From Euglena gracilis (Eukaryota; Euglenida; Euglenophyceae; Euglenales), in assembly GCA_039621445.1 (NCBI GenBank), contig CP154957.1:13694947-13758946 (forward strand): a DNA stretch of 64,000 nucleotides. The letters run 5' to 3'. The translations under genes were made by a program, and so were the position numbers. Of this stretch, positions 1 through 9,029 are shown in pieces. The notes under the pieces were generated by a model. The model did not search any database. It was not told the origin of the DNA and worked only from the letters and a program-made list of their open reading frames with translations. Every line of letters begins with the position of its first letter. Position 1 is the stretch's first letter.

Positions 1-293
1 CCACTTCCTGTGGATATCCACATCAGTGGTAATGTGTTCCAGGAAGTAGATGTAAACCTCCAGGACGTAGGTGATCCACGCCCTGTGCCAGTATTGTTGC
101 AGCAGAAATATTTTCTGCCGGTGCTGTTTCAGCCACTTTTGGTCTTGCGTTCCGATCTGGGGATTCCGGCACTGATGCAGGAGAAATCTCCTGGTTGGCT
201 GGCAACCGGCATTCTCGGCCGTCGGAGGCGGTTTTCCGCGTTCTCCGAAACCCCAGAAGTCAACAATATGTACTTCTTTGCAAAACTGGCATT

Positions 294-767
294 TCAGTTG
301 GTACCGTTGGGGGTACGCGAGGTCCACGTCCAGCACCTTGAACAGCGTGCCATACATGCTGCAGCCTGGGCCTGGAGTTTCTCCGGCAAGGGGTAACATT
401 TGGACTGGATGCCCAGTGAGCCAACTGAATACATGTGAGTGAAGATTTCCTTCAGCTGTGCTACAAACGTTTCGTCGTCTTCACATGTATTCATACAGTC
501 GATATAGTTCAGACCGTTTCGGTCAGTAAAAATGCCGAAGTTCTGGCAGGGGTATCCCAACCAGAACCATAGCTCCCAGAAAACGGTCATAAGGTCCAGG
601 ACTACTTCATCCGAATGAGGGTATCCCTCAAACGCACGAAGTTCGGAACTGTAGAAAGAGCGTTTGCAGTGATCGTACATACGATTCTGCACAACCTCGA
701 GCACCGCATCCGGTGGTCGGGGGATCACGTTGCCTGCGCGTGTATATGTCTGGAGATCTTCATCCAT
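294..767 (-). pseudogene. 3' part of an accessory ORF downstream of the minus-strand chromovirus pol
   Basis: This is a 157-codon open frame that I do not recognise. It begins near RAGNVIPRPPDA and runs through an acidic, aromatic-rich stretch (FWELWFWLGYP, NTCEDDETF, LKEIFTHMYS). It sits in the same orientation as the pieces at 725-2560, whose frames follow one another with small overlaps, so it looks like the C-terminal portion of one longer protein now split by frameshifts. It lies 3' of the pol and chromodomain of the minus-strand Ty3/gypsy element, so it could be an extra 3' ORF or the gag of a neighbouring element. No zinc knuckle or protease motif is visible. Confidence 0.4.
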
Positions 768-1910
768 TTTCGGCCAGATTTCCTAAAGGTAGTTGAACAC
801 CAGGGCAACGTCATAATCCCTCGTTTTCGAAGGTTCGGCGGATTTTCCGCATTTTCCTGCTGGGGGTCCGGAAGATTTTCCGCCTTTGCCTGGAGTTGGC
901 CAAGCAGCTTTTCCGCCTTTGCCAGGTGGGGCTCTCCCACCTTTCTTCTGGCCTTTTCATTTCCCCCTACCCTTTTGCCTTTCCCTTGACTCTTACCCTT
1001 CCTGTCCGACAGCCATTCGCATGTCGCCCAGTAATCCCAGTATCCGGGGTCTTCCGGTGTGTACACAGGGTAAGTGACTGACTCCGTGCTGGGCGTTCGA
1101 GCCAATTCTTGCTCGGCGTCCATTCCGCGATTCGAGTAAACTGGTGCGACCGGGGGTGGTCGGGTTTCCCGACGTGCCCGTACTGCCGTCACATATGGCG
1201 CTGGCGAAGTTTCCTCATCAGCGTCGAAGGTGCATCGCCGCGGTCGGAATTTCCAACCTCGGCGAGCGGCGCTATGGCTGCGGCGTCAGATTTTCCGGGC
1301 CGCGGTCACGCTTGCCGGCGGCAGAGCTTGTGGGTCGTGCTGAAGGCGCTTCCGCCACAGCAACATCCCGCTGTCGCGCTGGTTGACCTGATCGTGGTGG
1401 GGCTGGGACTCCGGTGAGCGCCGCCACAGCAGCATCATACTGCTGGCGTTCTTCCCTTGTCATTTCCGCCCGGGCATGGTATCCCTGTCCGGCGGAAGGT
1501 GGGGGCTGACGTGCGATTTGTCTCTGGATCGTCACAGCATATTCATACTGTTGACGCTCTTCCTCGGAATCGAACGGCCGGCCAGTCCTCGGGTTAACAG
1601 GTTCATCCCGTGCCTGAGGGACTAGTGCCGCACGAGGCGCTGCCGCGGCTTCCCGCGGGCGAGCGCTTCGGGCAGTGCCAGACGTCGCGGGAGGGTTTCC
1701 CTCCGCTTGGCGTCTCGGCACAGGGTCAGGTATGGTTGGGTGGGGTGGAGGTGGATACACATTTTGATCTGGTGGTACGGGCCTGTCCGTATAAACAGGC
1801 GCCGTTTCCTGGGGGTAATCCCCAGAGACGGTGTACTGAGATACATGCTCCTGCGCGGGGTAATCCCGCCGGGGCATGCACTCAGGGGACCGAAAAATAC
1901 TCTCTTTCAC
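725..1910 (-). pseudogene. Proline/glutamine-rich, then basic, middle part of the accessory ORF (two frames)
   Basis: Two adjoining minus-strand frames (1910-1272, then 1192-725) read as one low-complexity protein. The first part is rich in Pro, Arg, Gln and Ala, with two similar segments, SEEERQQYEYAVTIQRQIA and TREERQQYDAAVAALTG, so it is internally repetitive. The second part has GYWDYWATCEWLSDRKGKSQ followed by Lys-rich sequence, and then AENLPDPQQENAENPPN. The AENP-type words are encoded by small hairpins of the type GCGGA-TTT-TCCGC on the plus strand. The composition resembles the disordered tail of a gag protein, but no family is recognised. Confidence 0.4.
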
Positions 1911-2560
1911 GCGTGGCTGTTCACTCCGGAAAGGTTCTTCCCCTGTCTCTTCCTCGCGTAATCCGGGGAGTGAGCACGAAAACGTCCGGTGTAAGTGCCA
2001 ACCGGTGGTACTTGCCGTGCTACCTGTGGCGGGACTTCCACGCCCAGGTCACGCATGGTAATCTCCGTCGTGAATCCCGACGTGTCCGGGTCGGTGTAAT
2101 ACACCAAATCGGTCATCATCGCCTAGGCGCGCATACACCACAGGGCTGGAGGGGTGTTCGCGATTGTCAAAATCTGACGGCAGTGGTCATCCCACAGTGC
2201 CTGTGTGAGTTGGTCTCCTGCCGGTTTTGCGCTCATACGCATCACCTGGTTCGTCGTCTCCGCCGTGCGGTGGATCATCACACCCGCATATGGTGGGAGG
2301 CGACGAGAGCCTGATGGCTGAGATGACCGCGCTTCCGCGGGCATCTGGGTCAACCTGGTACTGCTTCTGGCTTCAGGGTTTCACTGAGCCGCAGTCCGTA
2401 CAGGTGGCTGTGTACCATATCGGTACGCACATTGGTCTGGTTGAGGGTGAGTGGTCGGGTGGTAGGGCGGTCCTCCGCCTGGCTCCCTTCCACCGGGCAG
2501 CATGATACCGCCTGGGGTCGGTACGGTGGGTTGGTTGATTTGTTTGTTGTAAGGTGGTAA
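1907..2560 (-). pseudogene. N-terminal part of the accessory ORF (frameshifted)
   Basis: Minus-strand frames at 2353-2123 and 2119-1907, preceded by a Pro/Gly-rich frame down to 2381, give PYAGVMIHRTAETTNQVM, LTQALWDDHCRQILTIANT, then YYTDPDTSGFTTEITMRDLG. Each ends within tens of bases of the start of the next in another frame, as expected for a decayed continuous ORF. The function is unknown. The stretch 2560-2690 has nothing else that I can support. Confidence 0.35.
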
Positions 2561-2689
2561 GCGTAACTTTCCCTTGTTGACTATTGTTGGTAAAAAATTC
2601 TGCTGCAAGAAAGAATGATACGAATCAATGCTAAAAAGAAAAGAAAACAACATGGGTTTCCCATGCGTTCTCAAAAACTTGACATGGAA

Positions 2690-2990
2690 ACATCAATGTT
2701 ATGCTTTTTGTTCCACAGCTTCCAATTTTGCTGGACATACAGAACAAAACTGGTCGCTGGCTCCCAAGTGTCCTCCTCGGGCCCATACCCTTTCTAGCGG
2801 ACTTTCGAAACGTGCATACCTTTGTCGATTTTGTGATCGATAATTTTATCGACTACAAAGTCGTCTGTCTCAGGTAATCTGGAACGGGGCTTGAAGTGCA
2901 GACACGGGATGGGTTTCCCATCCGGTGGTGACAGGTATGGCTTGAAATCGTCCATATGAACGTCCTCAACACCGTTCGGTAATACGACCT
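2690..2990 (-). pseudogene. Chromodomain at the C-terminus of the minus-strand Ty3/gypsy pol (frameshifted)
   Basis: Reading the minus strand past the in-frame stop that follows the integrase gives VHMDDFKPYLSPPDG, then TDDFVVDKIIDHKIDKG, which matches the start of a chromodomain. After a frame change, GYGPEEDTWEPATSF supplies the conserved GY..EEDTWEP segment. A C-terminal chromodomain marks Ty3/gypsy chromoviruses and is thought to guide integration to modified chromatin. The domain is broken by at least one stop and one frameshift, so it cannot be expressed as one piece. A 7-bp-arm hairpin (2907-2923) lies inside the coding sequence. Confidence 0.7.
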
Positions 2991-2991
2991 T

Positions 2992-4424
2992 TCATCGCCC
3001 GCCGGTACCTAGTCTTTCTAGGATTTCACAAGGGCCGAGCCGAAGGGGGTCCAGCTTGGAAGACTGCATGCGAGTACGGCTATTCCGCACCCACACGCGG
3101 TCACCGGGACTATACACAGGTGACTTGAAAGTCTGCAAAAACGATTTCCGTTTATTTGAATGTATATCAGTGACTCGCTTCTGTACTGCAGAACGTAGAT
3201 TTTCTACTTCCGCCAACCAGGTCTCACAAATGACACTCGTTCGGGCGGGTCTCTCCGAAGGGACATCCCCTATGGCCGGAGGTTCCCGTCCGAAAACTAA
3301 TTTATAAGGGGAGTGAGGCAAAACCAACCCCCGTAGGGTATTGATATAGAACAAAGAACATGGTAGCACTGATATCCAGTTGCTGCGCGAGTCAGCCAGT
3401 GAAAGGCGAAGCATATTCACGACGGATTTCACGGCTGCCTCGGCTCTACCATTGCCTTTGGGTCGGTATGTAATGAAAAAATGTTGCTCAATTCGAGTAA
3501 ACCGCACAAAGTAGTGAAAAACCTTGAAGAAATCAAATGGTCTTGATCGCTCACAATTTCATTCCGTAAACCCACTAAGCAAATACATTTCTCCAAAAAT
3601 ATAGCTGCCAAATTCTGGGCAGTCAACCATGCCTTCTGGCATGGAATGGCTACTGTGTACCCACTCAGCCTGCAGACCACAACAAAAACGTAATCGTAAA
3701 TTTTGTCGTCCATTCCTTTGCACGGTTCTAACTACAGAAAATCCATGCGGAGGGAAGTAAAAATGTCAGGGGGTACGGGGAAAAAATCCATCGTACCAGG
3801 GGGGGTACCTCTGCGGGGTTTTATCGCTTGACAAATTTGACACCGTTGCGCTATCCGCAAACAGCGTGAGCGGAGCTGTTTTTCGCTCAGGGTTGTGCAG
3901 AAGCTGCGGCCCATCAACGAAAGAAGTTTTGGGACCCCAGGGTGACCATGGTTGTGATAGCACAAAAACACATCATCAAACAGGTCCTGGGGGATACAAT
4001 ATCTGTAACCCGATTCATTGCGAAAAACCAACCGTAAAGGTGAAAGAGTATAATTCTCCAGCACTTCGCCATTACGAAGTCTGGTGACAATGGTGTCATA
4101 CACCGGATCACGACTATAATCCCATTCGCGAAAGAACAGTGGGGAAGGGGACTCCTTGCGTGTAATTCGCCGCGGTCCGGACGTGCTTCGGCGCCCTCCG
4201 CGCACTGGTGCGACCAGGAATAGTTGTGAAACGGAAAAAGAATCCAAAAGATTGTCCGCAGCGGCGTTTCGACGTGCGTACTCGTCAGCTTCCCGACTTC
4301 CATGAAAAGTCGCGTCTCCCTCATCCGGATTCCCAAGGTAATACCGAGGGGCCCGTCTGAGCGGATCCACTACTTTCTGCGTGTGACCAGGGGTATAAAT
4401 AACCACAAGGTTGAACTGACTCAA
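2992..4424 (-). pseudogene. Ty3/gypsy integrase (frameshifted)
   Basis: Three minus-strand frames in series form an integrase. Frame 4424-3732 has the N-terminal HHCC zinc-binding module (CYHNHGHPGVPKLL ... CQICQAIK) and the first catalytic Asp region (LRMDFL). Frame 3713-3429 holds the second Asp (EIVSDQDHLI). Frame 3507-2992 holds the catalytic Glu (PKGNGRAEAAV), then a GPY/F-like C-terminal module (GDRVWVRNSR ... LRLGPCEILERLGTG). The DDE residues are recognisable, but at least one frameshift near 3430-3500 separates the second Asp from the Glu. It follows RNase H and precedes the chromodomain, the usual chromovirus order. Confidence 0.85.
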
Positions 4425-4448
4425 AAACTCATGTCATCTGCATCGCCT

Positions 4449-4823
4449 TCAGACCGATGACATGGCCTTGTTCAAATCCTCGGTGTACCAGTGTTGGAGA
4501 CTCTCATGATCAGTCTTAACGAGGATCTGGACAAGGCTGCTGGCGACCCAACTTCGGAATTTCTGGAGCATAAGCACGATTGCGTAGGTTTCCTTCTGGC
4601 GTATACTCCACTTGATTTGACCTTTGCCTTCGTCGCCCGGTAGCTTTCGGCTGAAGATAGCCACAGGTCTGAGTTCATTCGCCGCGTTTTGCTGGTTAAG
4701 AACTCCGCCAACAGCGTAATCGCTGCTGTCGACTTCCATAACATCTGGTTTGTACGGGTCCGCGATTTCGAGGACAACATTCTCCAAAAGCAAAACCTTG
4801 ATTTTCTCAAGGGCATCGCGCAT
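4449..4823 (-). pseudogene. Ty3/gypsy RNase H domain
   Basis: The open frame contains VMEVDSSDYAVGGVLNQ (first catalytic Asp and the A.G.VL motif of Ty3/gypsy RNase H), then FSRKL, then KETYAIVLMLQKFRSWV and ILVKTDHESLQHW (second active-site Asp region). It would remove the RNA strand during reverse transcription. It lies between the RT thumb (4860 upward) and the integrase (4424 downward). The frame change at each side shows decay. Confidence 0.8.
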
Positions 4824-4859
4824 TTGGTCGTCCCAAATGACTTTGGGGTTCTCAACAGC

Positions 4860-5800
4860 CTAGTTTTTGAGCTGTTTGGTAAGGGGCACCGCTATTTTCG
4901 CGAAGTCCCTCATATATATCGCGTAGTATTGGGCTAATCCCAAAAATCCTTTGAGGTGAGTGATCGTTTTGATTACCTCAGGAGTGCATTTCTTAATGGC
5001 TTCAAGTTTGCTTGCAGCGGCTTTCCGCTGTACATTGCTGAGGATGTGGCCGCAAAATTTTATAAGCTCGCGAAACAAATGCATTTTCGCGCCTTTCGCG
5101 AAAAGCACATGTTTTTGAAAGGCGGTTAATACCGCGCAAACATGGTTGAAGTGTGTGTCGAGGATATCCTTGCTCGATTTTGAGGATGGTGGTGGCCAAT
5201 GTATACAAAGGCAAACGGTAAATCGCGTAGAAACCATTGAATCATGCGTAGAAACATGGCTGGGCCATTCTTAACACCCATGGGGAGTACCGTCCATTCG
5301 TACACACCCTTGGAATGTCACGAACGCCGTGTATGGTTGGGAGTCAGGATGCAAATGCATTTGGTGAAAACCGTCCTCCAGATCGAAAATTTACCACAAT
5401 CGGTTTTCCGATTGTTTGGTGATCAAATCCTCGATCAGGGGGAGCGGGAGGGGTTCATCCCTTGTCTGGGAGTTCAGGTACCGGTAATACAGCACCAGTC
5501 TCCATTTCTTCTGACCTGATGGGTCCGGGGGTTTAGGTACAACAAATGCCTGGGATGTCCACTCGCTTTTCGAGGGTACAATCCACTTACGCTGAATAAG
5601 CTTCTCAATCATTTCATTAAGAACTTGTTCGCGTTCTCCCGAACAACGAAAAAATTTCCGATGCATCGGTTTGGCTCCTTCCTTAAGCTCAATCTTGCAA
5701 ACACCGAACGGACCGCGTATCGCGGGGTCGATGTCGCACGCGTATACTGGATGATCCAGCACACCGTGAAATTCACGGGTGATCCGCGAACAGATTTCAG
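4860..5800 (-). pseudogene. Ty3/gypsy reverse transcriptase with lost catalytic aspartates
   Basis: Minus-strand frames give, in order: EGAKPMHRKFFRCSGEREQ; MIEKLIQRKWIVPSKSEWTSQAFVVPKP cut into two words here for length (LIQRKWIVPSKSEW, then SQAFVVPKP); WRLVLYYRYLNSQT (the usual D of the DYR..LN motif is Y); after a frame change EWTVLPMGVKNGPAMF; FAFVYIGH; and, after another frameshift, the thumb and connection with HLKGFLGLAQYYAIYMRDF. Where active Ty3/gypsy RTs read Y-x-D-D, this copy reads YIGH at about 5200, so both metal-binding Asp residues are gone. With at least two frameshifts it is a dead copy. Confidence 0.8.
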
Positions 5801-6442
5801 CTGACTTAGGATGCTGACCTGCACTCTCGATGACTGCGGAAACCGCCAGGGTTCCATCCCTGGGGCTACCGAGCTTACTCGGCACCGCGAATTCAGACAT
5901 TCCGAATGCATCGAAGAAACATACGCGAAAAGTGATTGCTTGTAACGGTGGTAATATTTTGCCACAAAAATCTTCAAAAATCGGAACAATAGTGGGTAAA
6001 TCCCACCAATGAAAACAGACATACGATAAGTGGGTGAACCATTCCGCTTCCGGAATGATGGGTATGATAATAACTCCACGGGCTTCATCCCGCAAAATTT
6101 TCTCAACCACACATTCGAGCAGTGTTGGGGGAGGGTGCGTCCATAACACCATATCACCTCAAAGTTTATCAAATGCGTTGGAGTGTTGTGACCAATGACG
6201 TGGCAAACGGGCATGTGCATTGGAGGAAAGGCATCGATTTCCAATGTCAAATCAAGGGAATCAGCCAATGTCGCGATTTTGGAGAACCATCGTTCCAAAA
6301 AGCGATATTGACCAAAATTGAAAGCATTCCATACGCGTTTCGTGTATTCATGCACCCGATTTCCAGGTTGCAGTGAAGAAACACAATGAATGGATCCACA
6401 AACATGCGGGCTGATTTCCACTACCTCAAGGGTTAATCCCAA
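5801..6442 (-). pseudogene. Segment between protease and RT with a Dam-methylase-like look
   Basis: Frame 6442-6130 (DLTLEIDAFPPMHMPVCH ... NTPTHLINFE) continues after a frame change into LWTHPPPTLLECVVEKIL, EARGVIIIPIIPEAEWFTHL and WWDLPTIVPIF. The pattern PP, then l..Vv.kil, then v.iiP, then a.WF..L resembles the segment NPPWSIIPQWVQRLM ... LLIVPHWASTSWWRQL in the minus-strand DIRS-like pol of this window. That segment corresponds to the adenine-methylase-like domain reported in DIRS elements. Here the NPPW-type motif is THPPP, so it would not be catalytic as read. The assignment rests on pattern similarity only. Confidence 0.45.
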
Positions 6443-7225
6443 GGGCGTTTGGACAGTCTGGGGTTTTCCACATTACGCATCAAATTCGTACCAAGTGTAA
6501 TTGAGATGGTGATGAGGAATGACACATTTCGTGTTTCCAAACAACTAGGCTAATCCGCGTTGTTCGAGTACTCGGTGTATCTCCGCGCATTGCGGGCTAC
6601 AACCAAGTGCATCCTGGGGTGTGGATTCCGTTTTCGGAATTGCGATTAGTGTTGGAGTTTGAACTAAACATCCACAATCTAAATCCGATTGCGTGGAAAT
6701 TCTCCTGCAGTGCACACATTGGAAGGAAGTGTAGTGGTGTGACGGGTGTGCGTGTAAGTGGGTGTCGTTGGCCTTAGCCGGTGAGTCTTGCACAGGTGTG
6801 CCTGGATTCGGCACAACTGGTGGGAAACGGAGTGGTGGTGTAGCTGGGCGACTACTCCACACCGTAATTATTTCAGGCCTTTGCTATTTCGTCTTGTAAC
6901 CCAGTGGAACGGCGGGGGTACCGCTACTCGCTTGCCCTACCTCATGTGGAACGCATGTAGGTGTGTCATTGGGTAGGGTGGAGGCCTTCTCCGTACCCCG
7001 CGTGTGGAAAACGGTGGTTGGTGTGGTGGGTAACGGTGTTGCCTTGGAGGGTAACGGTGTTGGAAAAGTGGTGGTCGTCATGGTGGACGCCAACGGTGAT
7101 GGTGGTTTGGGTGGCAATGAAGTGGTGGGTGCTGTGCGCAAACCGTGGGAGTGGCAATCCACAACCAACCGGTACTGGCATAAAAATGGGTATCCCAAGA
7201 TTACGTCAGATCCGTGAATTCCGGA
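6443..7225 (-). other. Degraded pol linker, no intact frame
   Basis: This stretch lies between the protease and the RT-upstream segment. The minus-strand frame 6862-6545 (Pro/Thr/His-rich) and the frame around 7198-6884 (Thr/Pro-rich) are low in complexity and look like a spacer. Plus-strand open frames here are Val/Gly-rich mirrors of the same repeats. I see no domain. Confidence 0.4.
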
Positions 7226-7570
7226 CTAGTAACCACAAATATTGGTGAAAGGTTGCAATTGAGGGGGGGGGGGTGAGTGATGCTTGGGAATGATGGGCAA
7301 GAGTATCTCGAGCACACATCCCAAATCACCACCGCACATTGGGGTGTTATCCGCGGTTGTAAATGTGATCGGTTTCTTGGCACTTACCAAGAGAGGGGTC
7401 GGTATCAACCCCAACCGAAAGAGCAGTGCAATGCGACAACCAGTGTCATTTAAAATTTTGACTTTGGTGGAGAAACTTTGAATGCGGATTTCTGCTTGGA
7501 CGAGTAATTCCATTTCTGGTACGCAAAGTGAGGGGCTGGCGGAAATATGTTTGCATGCCAACTTTCCCAT
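7226..7570 (-). pseudogene. Retroviral-type aspartic protease
   Basis: The frame contains MELLVQAEIRIQSFSTKVKI followed by LNDTGCRIALL, then FTTADNTPMCGGDLGCVLEI. This matches the single-domain retropepsin pattern: substrate-groove strand, active-site D-T-G (with C after it instead of the usual A or S), then a second half with hydrophobic strands. It follows the gag zinc knuckle and precedes RT, the standard gag-protease-RT order. The frame ends in a stop at 7226, and whether it was fused to gag by frameshifting cannot be judged. Confidence 0.65.
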
Positions 7571-8946
7571 GAACCGTTTCCTACTTTGCTCAGCATTCCG
7601 AGCGGATATGTGGAGTGGGGGGTAGGGGACCCGAAATAATTCCGGGAACCGACCGTGAAAGCGGATGGGCAGGGGGGGCCAGATTGATCAGGTCTTACCT
7701 CCATCTGTTCATCAGCCCAGAGGTTCGTGCCCTCGGACCTCGGGCTCCCGTACTCCAAGTCCGAACCGGCCGCATAGCCGGCAACGGACTTTTTGGCGGA
7801 GCAGATGGAATTCAATGAGTGCACCGCCATTCGGGCCTCATTAAATTCCCCTTCCGAGGTCTCATCCCCCTCCCTGCCCGAAGCCGGGTGTCCTCCTCCA
7901 AACAAGATATCTTGAAACCGACTTTTTGCCGGTTGGAGGAGTAACCACGGTCCTCGCGGCGCTTACCCCGATTTCCGTAGCCTGGCCGGGGGGAACGAGA
8001 TCTGGGACGTTTGGATGAGTGGTGGTCCTTGGAGCCACAAAGTGAACAACGGGATTTGTGGCGGGTTTCCGCATAACGGGGGGAACGATATTTCGTTCTA
8101 CCTTCAAACCGTCGTGGTGAACGGGTTTCCCGTCGACCATGACCGGTGTACCTTGGTTTCCACGGTGACTCGGGCGAAGAGGATGATCTACTTCGCGAAC
8201 AAGATCGTGAAGAACCGCGATTAAAATCCCGTTTTCGGGCAGGGGGACCAGGTGACTGCCCGCGAGAATGACGGGTTTCCCGACCATCACGCGGTGGTGA
8301 CTTGGGCATACTACTGCCAACGCGGTTCTTCGAAGACCGTGAAATGCCCGATTGACGTAAAAACGCTGAGGAACCCGATCCCTGTGAAGAGTTCGAGCCC
8401 CTTGGGCTCCCAATACGCTTTCGCGCATCGGGATTCGGGCATTCCCGAGACATGTGACCGCATTTGTTGCACAAAAAGCACAGTTTATCCGTGCCTTGGT
8501 CCGAAGAAAGCTGATTCCGCGTTTTCGGTCCTGCGGTGGGTGATCTTGGTGACGTGGGTGATTTGTGTAACGCATTAACCGCACCCGCAGGTATTCCCGC
8601 GGTGGGATGCGTTTGGAAAGCGGACTGTATTTGTCCCAAAACTTGTGTGAGCTTGAGGTGCTTTGACACATAATTCCAACGTTGGGCAAGATTCATCTCA
8701 TGCCTCGCCAACTCCTTGCGATGGATATCCTTCACGAGGGATGGTGTGAAATGCAACAAAACCGCATTAAATTGTTCGCACATTTGCTTCTCGCTAAGTT
8801 CATCAACTTCGGAAGCAAGTGCTAACCATTTGGCATACCAAAGGTCAATGGATTTCCATTTGCGATCCGATGGCGCGCATTGTCGCCATTTCTTTTCCAG
8901 AGTAATCCTGGTGACCAAGCTTGAGTTGGTTGAAGCGTATTGCTAA
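7450..8946 (-). pseudogene. Gag C-terminal half with CCHC zinc knuckle and basic tail
   Basis: ORF 8918-7812 (368 codons) starts within capsid-like sequence (EKKWRQCAPSDRKWKSIDLW, EQFNAVLLHFTPSLVKDI, LARHEMNLAQRWNYVSKHL). It continues to a zinc knuckle, CFLCNKCGHMSRECPNP (C-x2-C-x4-H-x4-C), and a long Arg/Ser-rich tail with RSCSRSRSSSSPESP. ORF 7905-7450 in another frame carries on toward the protease. Gag binds the element's RNA and builds the particle. In-frame words such as GRETR at about 8125 and 8275 are encoded by ACGGG-TTT-CCCGT-type hairpins. Confidence 0.8.
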
Positions 8947-9029
8947 ACCATGTCATCAAATGATACGCCATTACGTATCACTAAATTGCGTGCGCGTTCT
9001 CGCTCATCCCTCGGTAGGCAATCGATGAA

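Noticed and set aside
1610-2314. 234-codon plus-strand open frame
   Set aside because: It is antisense to the proline-rich minus-strand ORF series and has no motif; it is a composition-driven shadow.
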